This document shows positions 45,798-56,581 of a stretch of 64,000 bases of DNA, one piece after another. Origin of the DNA: Balamuthia mandrillaris (Eukaryota; Discosea; Longamoebia; Balamuthiidae); assembly GCA_031835245.1 (NCBI GenBank), contig JAVKOQ010000145.1:60001-124000 (forward strand), written 5' to 3'. Under the pieces are notes generated by a model, which was not told where the DNA came from, made no database searches, and was given only the letters and a program-made list of their open reading frames with translations. Position numbers and translations under genes: made by a program. How positions within the stretch are numbered: the stretch's first letter is position 1; every line of letters begins with the position of its first letter.

Positions 45798-46967
45798 AAG
45801 AAAGAACAAGAAGAAGGGGAAGAACGAAGAACGAAGAACGAAGAACGAAGAACGAAGAACGAAGAACGAAGAACGAAGAACGAAGAACGAAGAACGAAGA
45901 ACAAGAAGAAGAGAAAGGGAGAAGGAAGGAGGAAGAACGAAGAAGAGAATAACAAGCTGGAAAAAGGAGAAAGAATGCAAGAAAGAAGGGAAAAAAAGAG
46001 GGGAGGGAGAGCAGAAGTGTACATCTTCTCGGCCTTTGATCTGCACAATGTGGTCATAAAAGCGGTTGACCGCCCGGAAGGTGTCGGGCATGGTTACGCT
46101 GTACACGATGATGAAGCCTTCGCCCAGACGATAGTAGTTGTCGCGCATGTACTCCTCCTGGCCTGCCGTGTCCAATATGTCCAACTGGCATTTCGCGCCA
46201 TCCACTTCATGGATTTTTCTACATGCAGCAATAGCGGATACCGTGTAGAAAAAGAGAAGAAGAATATTACGGAAGGAGAAGGACAAGAAAGAAGAGCAGC
46301 AGCAGCAGCAGCAGCAGAAGAAGAAGAAGAAGAAGAAGAAGAAGAAGAAGAAGAAGAAGAAGAAGAAGAAGAAGAAGAAGAAGAAGAAGAACAAGAAGAA
46401 GAACAAGAAGAAGAACAAGAAGAACAAGAAGAACAAGAAGAAGAAGAAGAAGAAGAAGAAGAAGAAAGAAGAACAAGAAGAAGAAGAAGAAGAACAAGAA
46501 GAACAAGAAGAACAAGAACGAGAAGAAGAACAAGAACAAGAACAAGAACAAGAACAAGAACAAGAAGAAGAACAAGAACAAGGAACAAGAACAAGAACAA
46601 GAACAAGAAAGAGAACAAGAACAAGAACAAGAACAAGAACAAGAACAAGAACAAGAACAAGAACAAGAAGCAGGAGGAGGAGGAGAGAAAGAACGAATAC
46701 AACGGGACAAGAAAAGGACAGAAGAGAAGACAGAAACAAAAATTTAGGATAATCGTTAGAGAGCGGAGAACGATAGAAGAGAGAAGAGAGAGGGAACAAG
46801 GAGAGAGAGAGAGTAAGGTACCTGTATGAGTCTGCGGTGGTGGGGTCGTATTCCTCCACAAAGTTATTATACATGAACATCTGCGTGAGGGCCGACTTTC
46901 CGGCTCCACCCGCTCCCACCACGATTACTTTGTGCTCAAACGCCGCCTTCGAACCGGATTTAGACAT
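45475..46967 (-). CDS. Ras-like small GTPase
   Basis: Three exons: 46822-46967, 46023-46218, 45475-45714; 193 residues. P-loop [10 protein letters not shown] (V14 of Ras is Ala), effector region [33 protein letters not shown] as switch II, GTKSDL as the base-binding motif, EASAKTRFN, and a C-terminal CTLF box preceded by another Cys for prenylation (Phe-ending boxes usually take geranylgeranyl). Two features are odd: switch II is two residues shorter than in Ras (Ser-Ala of EEYSAMRD missing), and the NKxD motif has Thr for Asn as in Rho proteins. Gln61 and Gly60 equivalents are kept. It is a membrane-anchored GTP switch; the subfamily lies between Ras and Ral and was not settled. Both introns are dominated by simple repeats. 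Confidence 0.9.
45826..45906. repeat. (GAAGAAC)n heptamer array in Ras intron 2
   Basis: About eleven nearly perfect copies of a 7-base unit, flanked by (GA)n at about 45738-45795. Confidence 0.9.
46310..46675. repeat. (GAA)n / GAACAA compound array in Ras intron 1
   Basis: A short CAG tract leads into a long GAA array, then mixed GAAGAACAA and GAACAA units. On the gene's strand it is TTC/TTGTTC. Confidence 0.95.
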
Positions 46968-47620
46968 TCGTTTTTCTTCTTTTTTTTTGTTTTGTTCTCC
47001 TTCTTCCTTTTCTCTTCTCTTCGCTTCTTCCTTCACACACCGTTCCACAGGCAATCTGTCTGCTTTAGGGATTGTTTTTTAATCTGTTTGTTTATTTTTT
47101 TGGGTTAATCTTTTGCAAAAACAAAAAATCAGAAAAATAAAATCATCGCACCTAAAAAATAATAATAATCATCAAAAATCACAGCAGACGAGGGAAAGCC
47201 CAACAACAAAAAAAAAAAAAGAGGGAGAACTCTTCTCTTTCTTTTTTTTTTCTTAACGAATCCTTCTCTTTCTTTTTGATCTCAATCAAAACCACACCAG
47301 GAAGTTCCTTCTCCCTTCCTTCCTTCCTTCTCCTTCTCTCTTCTCTTCTCCGCTCCTTTCGCCGTTTCGCTCAACTTCTATTTTCTATTTATTTTTTTTC
47401 ACCCAAAAAAAAATTATTATTTTTCAGAATTTAACTAATCGATTTCCAAAATTTCCTAATTTAAGCAGTGCGGATAATATGAATTATTTTGAGAGCGATT
47501 TGGACCAATGGGGTGCCGTTCGGAAAATTTCATTTGTTCTGTAACTTCATGACGACATGGTGAATTGTTCGGGTCGACATGATTCACCCCCTGCCTTTTC
47601 GCCCAAGTAAAAGGTCGAGT
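46968..47620 (-). promoter_or_regulatory. Gene-free stretch upstream of the Ras-like gene
   Basis: A/T-rich with poly-T and poly-A tracts. It holds GTCGACA at 47573-47579, CATGACGACATGG at 47548-47560 and a CCAAT box (GGACCAATGG near 47504). The motifs lie next to the 3' end of the kinase gene at 47621, so they are 580-600 bases upstream of the Ras ATG. Confidence 0.45.
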
Positions 47621-49844
47621 TCAATCTTTCCGTTCATCCAAAACTTCTCGGAAGATGTCCAGCACAGCGGCGATGAAGTCCACGTTGATTTGTTGCAACC
47701 CCGAGGCCCAAACGTCCGCCCAGTCCATCCTCACCATCGTGGCCACCTGATCCTTCAACTCCTGGAGCACCTCTCGGCTCAACGCTTTCACAGCAAAGAG
47801 CATGCCGTCGATGATGCCTTGGCGTAACTCCGCCATCCCAGCCTCGGTGATGTCGTAGGCTGTACATAAACGAAGGAGCTCTCGTATCTTGGTCAATCCT
47901 TCCGAGGGTTTCTATTATTATTTTTTGAAGCACATACATCAGTAATGAGGGAAGCATTGAGCAAAGAAGCGGCAGTTAAGAGAAGTGATTATTAACAGAA
48001 GAGAACGAGAAGGAACAAGAGACGCTAGAATAAGAAGAGGGAAGCAACAAAAAAAACAAAGAGAAGACAGAGAGCAGAAAAGATAAACAAGAGGAAAATT
48101 TGAAGTGAAACAAGAGGAGAAGAACAAACCTCTTGTATCACCTCCAAAGCAAACTCTTTTACTCTGTTCATGTACTTGTCGTAGCCTGACCGAAAGGTTT
48201 CCGGGTTGATACAAGATAGTCCTTGATCGATGGCGACCACCCTCCAGCCCTCTTCTTCTTCGTCCTCCGAGTCTGCGGCATCATCGCTGCCGTTTTGTTT
48301 CTTTGCGGTTAGTTTGCTCAGAATAATGTTCTTGGCATTGCCGTCGTTGTCCCAAACAGCAGGTAGGCGATCCCAGTTGTTGCAAAGCATGTCAAAAACG
48401 ACAATTCGTCCCATTTGTTGAAGTATATAACGTCCCTATATTTATGCAGGATAGATTTAAAGCAGAAGAACAAGGACGAAACAGTAAGAATATGACACGA
48501 CAGAAGGAGAACCAGAGAGAGAGAGGAAGAAGAACAAGAACGAAGAAGAGAAGAAGAACGACAAGAAGAAGAAGACGAAGAATGAAGATGAAGAAGGACG
48601 ACAAGACGAAGAAGAAGAACAAGAAGAAACCTTTTTAGCGAGTGGAGAGGAAGAACAATGGAGATGAAGAAGGACAAGAAAGAGAGAAGAAGAACGACGA
48701 GACAGAGAAGAATAAGAAAAAGAAGAAGAGAAAAAAGCATCACGAAAGAAGTACTAACCCAGTCTCCACCAAAGACTTTAAGAGCCATCTCCGGACCCAA
48801 CGTCTCCAGATCTTTGCCAGGCACGTACTCCATCACTTTTTAACAAAGTAACATTAACAACATAAAGCAAACAAAGCAAAGGAAAGGAAAGTACCAAGCA
48901 CAAAAGCACGATCCAGCTCCTTCTCAACCTTCACCGAGTCGTTCTCCCCGATCCTCTTGGCCAGGCTGAAGAGCTTCCGCTTCATGACGCGCCACTCGGG
49001 GTTGGTGTACTCCAAGACTCTGACCTTGGGGGCCGTCACCTCCAGCCGCTCCGCCAGGAGGGCGCCAAAGGCCTCGACGGTGATGGTGGAGCTACCCTTG
49101 ACCACCACCATGCCCTGGCTCTCGCTCTTGATGAAGAAGACCCCGGCGGAGCCCTCCGAGGAGCGGCGGAAGCCATCCGCTTTGTGCCAGTCGAAAGAGG
49201 TTATGTCGGCTGGCTATTCGTGTTGTTATTGTTTGTAAGAGAGAGAGATAGAGAGAGAGCAAGCAAGCGCGAAGAAGAGAAGAGAGGAGAAGAGAGGAGA
49301 AGAGAGGAGAAGAGAGGAGAAGAGAAGAGAAGAGAAGAGAAGAGAAGAGAAGAGAAGAGAAGAGAAGAGAAGAGAAGAGAAGAGAAGAGAAGAGAAGAGA
49401 AGAGAAGAGAAGAGAAGAGAAGAGAGAAGAGAAAGAAGAGAAGAGAAGAGAAGAGAAGAGAAGAGAAGAGAAGAGAAGAGAAGAGAAGAGAAGAGAAGAG
49501 AACGACGAAGAGAAGAGAACGACGAAGAGAAGAGAAGAGAACGACGAAGAGAGAGAGAAAGTAGAGAGCAGACTCACTTTGGTGGAACGCATGGAAGCAG
49601 AGGAGACCAGAGGACGCTTGGCCTGACGGGAAGAAGACTCAGAAGGGGAGGACGACAGAGGGATCCAGTTTCTCTCCCCAGAGCCAGGGGAGGGAGGCCC
49701 TCCTGCAGGGGGAGGCGGTGGCGGGGAAGCACCTGTGGGGGGAGGGGGAGCGGCCCCCTCCTTCTGCTTGGGGTGCAGGTCCGTAACGGCAGGGGAGGGC
49801 GGCGGCGGAGGCGGTAACGGGGAAGCCTTGCAGTTTGCTTGCAT
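47621..49844 (-). CDS. Actin-fragmin-kinase-like protein kinase
   Basis: Five exons. The first encodes a Pro-rich N-terminus (residues 1-60, runs of six to seven prolines) and a Ser-rich stretch. The kinase part shows GVFFIKSESQGMVVVKGSST (lysine strand), ALLAERLEVTAPKVRVLEY, MEYVPGKDL, IVVFDMLCNNWDRLPAVWDN followed by GNAKNIIL (catalytic loop), and VAIDQGLSCIN (metal-binding Asp). This is the atypical kinase fold of Physarum actin-fragmin kinase, which phosphorylates actin on Thr in the actin-fragmin complex. The Physarum enzyme has C-terminal kelch repeats; none are seen here, and the polyproline N-terminus instead suggests profilin or SH3/WW contacts. The last exon is helical. The substrate being actin is inference from family. 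Confidence 0.75.
49255..49560. repeat. (GAGAA)n pentamer array in the first intron of the actin-fragmin-kinase-like gene
   Basis: A purine-only tract of about 40 GAGAA units, with GA at one end and GAACGAC interruptions at the other. It is a C/T tract on the gene's strand. Confidence 0.95.
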
Positions 49845-50185
49845 TCTCTTTGTAATGTAACGTAATGATATTTTTTGTTTGTTTGAAGTTGAAGAGTTTT
49901 TAAATGTGCGAGAGAGAGAGAGGGAGGGAGAGAAAGAGAGGGTCAGTGTGCAGCAGCTGTTTGTGTAACTTTCTTGTTTGTTGCTTCTTATTCTTCATCA
50001 CTTTTCAGCCAAATAACGTGAATTCATTTTTTTTGCCGAAAGGATGATTTACGAATTTTGATTGGCTGAATTTATGAAAATTAGATCTAATTTTGTCGAC
50101 ATAGCGATTGGGCACGCCACGAGAGCTCAGCCAAGGCTTTTTTTTTGTTTGTGCCGCCAAATCCACACGCGCGCACAAACTCAAG
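49845..50185 (-). promoter_or_regulatory. Upstream region of the actin-fragmin-kinase-like gene
   Basis: TTGTCGACAT at 50093-50102 and an inverted CCAAT box (GATTGGCTGA near 50069) lie together about 225-250 bases before the ATG. A short (GA)n run is at 49912-49940. Confidence 0.45.
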
Positions 50186-50456
50186 GAGGATGTTGCTACA
50201 AAATGAGTAGCGGCATCCTCCCCCCGCTGCTACGTTTTGTGGAGAAAGATGCTGCTACATCTTGGTTGCTACACAATGAGTAGCAACTTCCTCCCCCCGC
50301 TGCTAAGTTTTGTGGAGGAACGTGCTGCTACATATTTATTGCTACACTATGAGTAGCAACTCCCGCCTCCGCTGCTACGTTTTGTGGAGGAAGATGCTGC
50401 TACATCTTGGTTGCTACACAATGAGTAGCAACTTCCTCCCCCGCTGCTACGTTTTT
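50186..50456. repeat. Tandem repeat, ~72-bp unit carrying a hairpin
   Basis: Three full and one partial unit with period 72-73 (GCTGCTACG/GCTGCTAAG landmarks at 50226, 50299, 50371 and 50443). Each unit contains GTTGCTAC-ACAATGA-GTAGCAAC or a close variant, an 8-bp perfect stem with a 7-base loop, and a CCTCC/CCCCC stretch before GCTGCTACG. No coding potential is evident, and it is not a known repeat to me. Confidence 0.9.
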
Positions 50457-50787
50457 TTACCGTTTGGTGAAAAGTGGCACTTTGGCGTTTTTGCTGCTGC
50501 TGCTTCTCGACTACGGTTGGCTTCTCTCGTGCCACCAACCAAGACACATAGTCGCAGAGCAGAAAGGGTGTTGTCAGTTGTCCAAAGTTAGGGCTTTGTT
50601 GGCCATAAAACCCATTCTATCAGAAAGAGAGAAAGGAGCATTGAAGAGAAATTCCAACACCCATTCTGTACTGCATTGAGGTATGTCGCCATGTATGTTA
50701 GCGAGAAAGAGAAGAAAGCTTTTTGGTTGGTATCGAAGTGAGAGGAGGGAGAGAAGGGAAGAGAGGGGTCGAGGAGGAATGAAGGTG
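50457..50787. other. Gene-free stretch
   Basis: No gene recognised. A short GCTGCTGCTGC run is near 50493. The rest looks like decayed flank of the F-box remnant that follows. Confidence 0.4.
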
Positions 50788-50919
50788 GGCCATACCACAA
50801 GGGCAACCGTTTTCAACGGCCCACTTTAGCACGGAAGTGTGCGACGGTGCGGAGGGCAGAGAGTGGAAGAACCACTGCCGACACGTCCTGGCCGCCACCG
50901 CCGCTGTCCCGTCTGGAAG
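50788..50919 (-). pseudogene. F-box/ankyrin gene remnant
   Basis: The minus strand reads LPDGTAAVAARTCRQWF, matching LPYGMPAVAARTCKRWF in the F-box of the gene at 4839, followed after a short gap by VLKWAVENGCPCG, one ankyrin-type repeat. The rest of the gene is absent. Confidence 0.75.
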
Positions 50920-51500
50920 CAGGTCGAAGACAAGATACGAGCATGTCGTCCTTGGTTGGAAAAAGAAGATAAGGACGACATGAAACCAGAGCTGGAAACG
51001 GTAAAATAGGTGTTTGGCCTAACTCTCCGAAAGAGCTGGAACGTTCAGCAGAGTGTTCAGTTCCGTGGCGGCATGAGTCCTCGCTGCCGTGGCATGAAAC
51101 CTCGTTCTACTTTCTGCTGCACGCGTTCTCTTTCTTTCTTTCTTTTTTGCCCTATTGGCTGAGGATGACATCATCATGCTCCAAAAAGAAGAAAAATTAC
51201 GTCACGAGAGCAATGATTTCCACGAGAATTCGGCCGAAATTTTGACTTCCTCTTAAAAAGGTAATTTAAATTGTTGAAAGGAAAATAGAACACGTCGACA
51301 CATCGTAAAAAGGATAAAACTAATAATTTACCTATAAAAAGAAAGGAAACAGAAAATTTATGAAACAAAGGAACAAAAGAATAAAGCAAAAGGGCGAAAC
51401 GGTTTTCTTTCTTTCTTTTTTGGCGTTCTGCAAGTGACCGAAAAAGAATCAGCGCTTTCCAGGGTGGTGTGGGTGGTGGTCTAGGAACAGCTTGGCAACC
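50920..51500 (+). promoter_or_regulatory. Upstream region of the amino-acid transporter gene
   Basis: It contains GTCGACA at 51294-51300, about 200 bases before the ATG at 51501, and an inverted CCAAT box (CTATTGGCTGAGG near 51153). T/C-rich and A-rich leader sequence follows. No gene seen. Confidence 0.4.
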
Positions 51501-53767
51501 ATGAGCTCAACCGTTGGCGCAGAAAGGCAAAAATCGTACGGCTCCATTCCCGCAACGCTGGTGTCAAATTTTTCAGAACAACAACAACAACACTCCACTT
51601 CAGCATGCTCCTCCTCCTCCTCGTCCTCCTCCTCCACCCTGCTACCACCACAACAGCCTGAAGAGCAACGGTTGCTGCGGCCTGCCTCCATCAACCTCTC
51701 CTCCACCAGCCGTGCTCTCTCCCTGGACTCCACCGCTTTTGTCTCCTCCTTGGCCTCTCACCAACAACAACAGCAACAGCCTCCACCACCGTCAGCCGCT
51801 TTTCCTTCCTTACGACGGCTCCTTCGAAGCTCCTCCCTGCCTCCCTCCGCCTCTCCCTCCGCTCTCTTCTTCTCCTCCCCCTCCTCCTCCGATGCAGAGG
51901 CCCTGGAGGAGGACGAGACCGTGCCCAAGGAGGCAGCCCAGGTGGCCCAGCAGAACTCCTCCTCCCTGGGCACCAAGACCATCGGCGTGCTCAGCAGCTA
52001 CGTCTTCATCATCAACCAGATCTACGGGCCGGGGGTGCTGGCCATCCCCATCGTGTTCCAGCAGGCCGGGCTGCTGGTATCCCTGGCCACCATGGCCCTC
52101 TTCACCGTGCTCTCCTCCCTGGCGAGTTGCATGCTGTGCGAGGGCATCGCGCGTCTCCCCGGCAACGACCGGTTCCAGCTCCGCGTGGAGTACGCCAACG
52201 CCGTCCGCCATTACTTTGGGCGGGCCTGGCATTTCGTGTTCCAGGTCTTCCTCAACGTCTCCCTGCAGACCATGAATGTGGCCAGCATTATCATTTGTGC
52301 TCAGGTTTGTTTTCTCTTCTTTTTCTATTGTCTCTTTCTGTTTGTTTTACTTTTATCTACGCGATGGATGTCTTATTATTATCTACAACAGTCGATGGAT
52401 TCCTTTTTGATATATTTGTTTCACCATTCGTGGGCTTTGGAGGTACTCATTGCTCTGTCTTTCGTTTTTTTTTTGTTTTTGCTTTTCTTTGCTTTTGCTT
52501 CGTTTGCTTTGTTCCTTTTCCAGAATTTATTGCTGCTTGCATCTTTCTTGTCATTTTCTTCTTCCCTACCTTCATTCTTAGGACTCTATTTCTCTTCAGA
52601 TCTATCCGCATCCATCTTTCATCGGAACGGAAAGCATAGACGACCTCTATAAGGGCTCCGCATTACACCTCACAGTGGGTTACCTCCTCGTAATGGCCGC
52701 TTGCATCCCTTTAGGCATTTACAACCTGGACGACAACATCAAAGTGCAGTGGCTCTCTTTCTTCGGATTGTTGGTGTTGCAAGGGGAGTTCGTGTTCCAG
52801 TTCATTCGAGCCTTTATCAGTGCTGACTTGATTCCTATGGTCGGTGTGAGTTATGCTCAGGTTGGTATACTCTTTAGTCTTTCCTTCAGGCTTCATTGCC
52901 TATCATTCTCACACACATCGATCGACAAAACCAACATAGGTAATAAGTGTATTTATAGTAAGTTGGGGATACGTCCTGCTCATCCCATCTTGGGTCAACG
53001 AGAAACGTACTTATGTCAACGTGAACGCCAGCGTATGGCTCTCTGCCATCATCTCTCTCTTTGGCTATCTGCTTTTGGGCTGTCTGGCAGCGATGGCCTA
53101 CACTGACCTCGAAACGGATGACCTACTGGAGAGGATGTCTTCGGGGGAGAGGGTGTTGGTGGTCACCAGGTTCAGCGTCTATCTCTTCTCTCTGTTCATC
53201 ATTCTGCCGGGCATTCCGGTTTATTCCATAACGACGCGCTATAACCTTTTGATGGGAGGAGTTTGTGGAAAGAAGATGTCTTATTTTTGGGGAGTTATTG
53301 CGCCGTGGTTGCTTGGATTCATTTTTGCTCAAGGTAACGCCCTTTCTTTCCTCTTGTTCTTCTTGTTCTTTCTTCTTTCTTTCCTAACTCCTATATGTCA
53401 TTCCATTAACACGAAAAACTTAAAAAAAGGCTCGTTCTTTGCGATGTTGTTGAATTGGAGTGCGCTCATCGTTACTGGATTCGTCAACTTTTTGGTCCCT
53501 TTTCTTATCTACTACAAAGCGAGAAGTCAGGACGAAAGGCGCGAGAAGATTTCTGCTTCCCGTTCTGCTTCTAGGTATTTAACGATCAACAACGACAGAG
53601 AAGAAGGAGAACAGGACGTGACTTCGTTTGGAGGGGTAGTGGAGAACGACGAAGAGAGTCGGCTTCGGTTGTTGCTGATCACCAAGAAAACGTGTTCTGT
53701 GAATGCTTTGCCTCTTGGTTTTTCTCGGTTTGATCTCTTCTTTTCCTTCTACTTCTTCTCCCTCCCT

Positions 53768-53811
<44 letters not shown>

Positions 53812-53964
53812 GATTTTTCTTCTTGCTCACCTCGAAAAAAACAATAAAGGTATTGGAGACCAATAACGTGGTTGTTGATGTGCATAACACTGACGCTGAT
53901 ACTGACGGGAGTAGGCGTCAATCTGTACTATCTCATCTTTTTACACAAAAATCTTTTAGGTTAG
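51501..53964 (+). CDS. Amino-acid transporter of the AAAP/AVT (SLC36/38-like) family
   Basis: Six or so exons. The N-terminal 150 residues are Ser-, Gln- and Pro-rich and probably cytoplasmic. The transporter starts with GVLSSYVFIINQIYGPGVLA, then IPIVFQQAG, the first helix signature of the family, and continues through about eleven helices, among them VSLATMALFTVLSSLASCML, VFQVFLNVSLQTMNVASIII, LTVGYLLVMAACIPLGI, VWLSAIISLFGYLLLGCLAA and YFWGVIAPWLLGF. The last exon seems to read YWRPITWLLMCITLTLILTG then a stop near 53962, joined through a donor at about 53726. Such carriers move neutral amino acids across vacuolar or plasma membranes by proton or sodium coupling. The substrate cannot be read from sequence. 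Its stop lies 46 bases from that of the convergent diacylglycerol kinase gene. Confidence 0.85.
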
Positions 53965-54010
53965 CTGGTTATTTGAAGAAGAAAGTGTGTATCTATCTCT
54001 CCTTTGAGTA

Positions 54011-56547
54011 TCACCAAAAGAGTGAACTGCTGGCGACACTCTTCTTCAACATTCGCACTTGGTTATGGTGAGAGATCTCCACAACGCAGGGCACTTGCAG
54101 CCATGGCTCTCCATCGGCCTGAACGGGGAGGTGCGTCTCGAGGATCATGTGGATGGACTTGCCTTGTCCCAGTTTTATGCCAGAGGAAGTGCCCGTTCGG
54201 ATTTGGGCCAGATGGATCGTTCCTGTTATTCCCACCACTTCGAGCAGTTGGTCGTCTATGGCCTTTTTTTTGATTGTAACAGCATGAATGTTTGTTAGTC
54301 ATTTCAGAGTGAGAGAGAGAGAGAGAGAGAAACAATTCGTTTCATTGAACGAAAGCAAGAAAAAAGGAACAAACCTGAGGATGGAAGAGCTTCCGCTCTT
54401 TGGCGGTGAGAGTGCCCCAAGGGTTGGTGCCGCTGGCATAGGAGGATAGGTTGAGTAATACCAGTCCCTCCACGCTAGCTGGCAGCTCTACCGGCTCTCC
54501 ATCAATCTTTTTGGTTGGTTAGAAATGTGACGCAGAGAGAGAGAGAGAGAGAAAGAGAGCGAGAGAGAGAGAGAGAGAGAGAGAGAAGGAACAAACCAAA
54601 AGACATTTGATCTTGTTTTTAAGGCCTCCACCACCAAAGCCATCCAAAACAGAGGCAGCGCCATAGTGGAAGTACTTCCACTTGTTGTAGCCTCTGCTGT
54701 TGAAGTTTTTGGGGTTCTTCTCTCTCGCGATGTGAAAGTCGAGAGCCACCTTGGCGTCTATGCCGACGCTAAAGTAGTTGTTGAAGAGCTTTTCTCGAGA
54801 TTGATAGTTCAATGCATTGGTTTCTTCGTCATCCTCTTTTCCTTCTTTACCTTCAGCTTCGTCTTGTAGTTGCTCTTCTGTTTCTTCTTTTGTTGAATGA
54901 TCGGTTTCGTTTTCTTTTAGTTTGTCTTTTTGAAGCAGTGTTTCGCTTTCGTTTGAAGAGGTCGACGAAGCGGAAGAAGAAGCATTTGATTCTGCCTCGC
55001 CCTCCATTTCGTGCTCAGTTTCATCGGCGTTGTTGTCATTGCTATTACTCTTTCCAATATTCGAAATGTCACGGTTCAACAATACATCCACTAACGCCTT
55101 TTCTTCCTCTCCCAACTGAATCTGATTACTCTTGAGCTGCTCCTTCAACGCTTTTTGTCGTCTCTGCTTCTCATCACTGATCGAAGAAACCAACACTTTT
55201 TGTACATCCTTGTCTTTGGCGGTAACAGTATCTAACTCTGGAGTTTCCAAAGGAATGATTCTTACCTTCCATCGATCCATCCAAACGGGTTTCGCTTGTT
55301 CCATGCTCCGTAGAAAAGGTTCTAGGTCTTCATTTTGGTAACCGGGTCCCCAGCCTAATGTTCGTGAGAGATCGTTGCCTGTTCCTAACGGCAATGGTAC
55401 GATCTTTAAAAAGAGCGTAAGAAAAATGGCAAGTGATAGAAAAGATAAAGAAGGATGCGTACACAAGGAGTGCAATTGTATTTTTCTTGGAAGCGTTGTT
55501 GATCGATTGCTTCGCATACCCAACCGACGGTGCCGTCTCCACCGCAAGCCACCACGTAGAATCCGCCTTTATTTGCTAACAACGGCTCAAACATTTGTAG
55601 TCTACAAACAGCAACATAAATGAGCAGAATGCAGAACGAACGAATGAAGGAATAGGAGGAGGACAAGAAGAAGTAGAAGTAGAAGAAGAAGAAGAACAAG
55701 AAGAACAGAAAGAAGAACAACAGAGTGAGAAGGACCAACCCAGGCACCGGACCTCCTTCAGACAAATCATGGATTTGAAGAGGATTTAACAGCTGTGAGA
55801 AACGACGGTGAACAAAGCCTCCTTGCTGAGCGCCTGACCTTCGGTTCAACAACACTAAAATCGGTTTGGCGGTGTTGTTTACTTTGTTCGGATTGATCTG
55901 ATGTAGGCAAAAGAATCAGAACAAGAAAAAAAATAGCAATATTAAGTAACCCCAAAAACAAGCGAACCTTCCAGCGGCAAGGCGAAGTTTTATCTTTATT
56001 CCTTGTGATGGCAGTAGGAGGAACCTTGAAGCTCACAAAGTAACCTAACGTACATACATTTGGTAATTTGTCTCTGCATTCGTTGTGCATCTTTTGATTG
56101 CGTAAGGTGAGTACAGAGAGAAAAGAGTGAACAAAAGAATAAAGGAGCAAAATAAGGAAGTAATAACAATACAAGAAAGAACGAGAAAAGAAACAACGAA
56201 GAAAGAAGATTGACATACAGTGCCTTTGCACCAAAAACACTTGAAGCCAGTCATTCCTCTTCCAGTAGAAATGGCTTGAGTGCAATAGAGACAGGTATGA
56301 CCGGCATCCAGATTGCCTTCTATCCAATGGTGGGTTGGTAGCTATTTATCCAATAAAATAAAAATACAATTTGGGTTTGTGAGCTAAGAGAAAGTAAGTG
56401 AGTAAAGGAGAAAGCGAGAGACCTCTCGTTCCTGTTCCTCATCACTGATATAGAGCTCAGGGCAATTACACTCAGCCATTGGTGCGCAATCATGATGGAC
56501 TGCATATTTACATACTTTCATAACGAACGAGAGTTCAGAAGATAGCG

Positions 56548-56581
<34 letters not shown>

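Noticed and set aside
46094-46830. Long open frames of Glu, Lys/Arg, Leu or Phe through the GAA array
   Set aside because: Repeats without stops give open frames in several phases and both strands; splice sites place the array inside Ras intron 1.
50186-50456. CRISPR-like array
   Set aside because: The whole 72-base unit repeats, so there are no unique spacers, and the window is eukaryotic.
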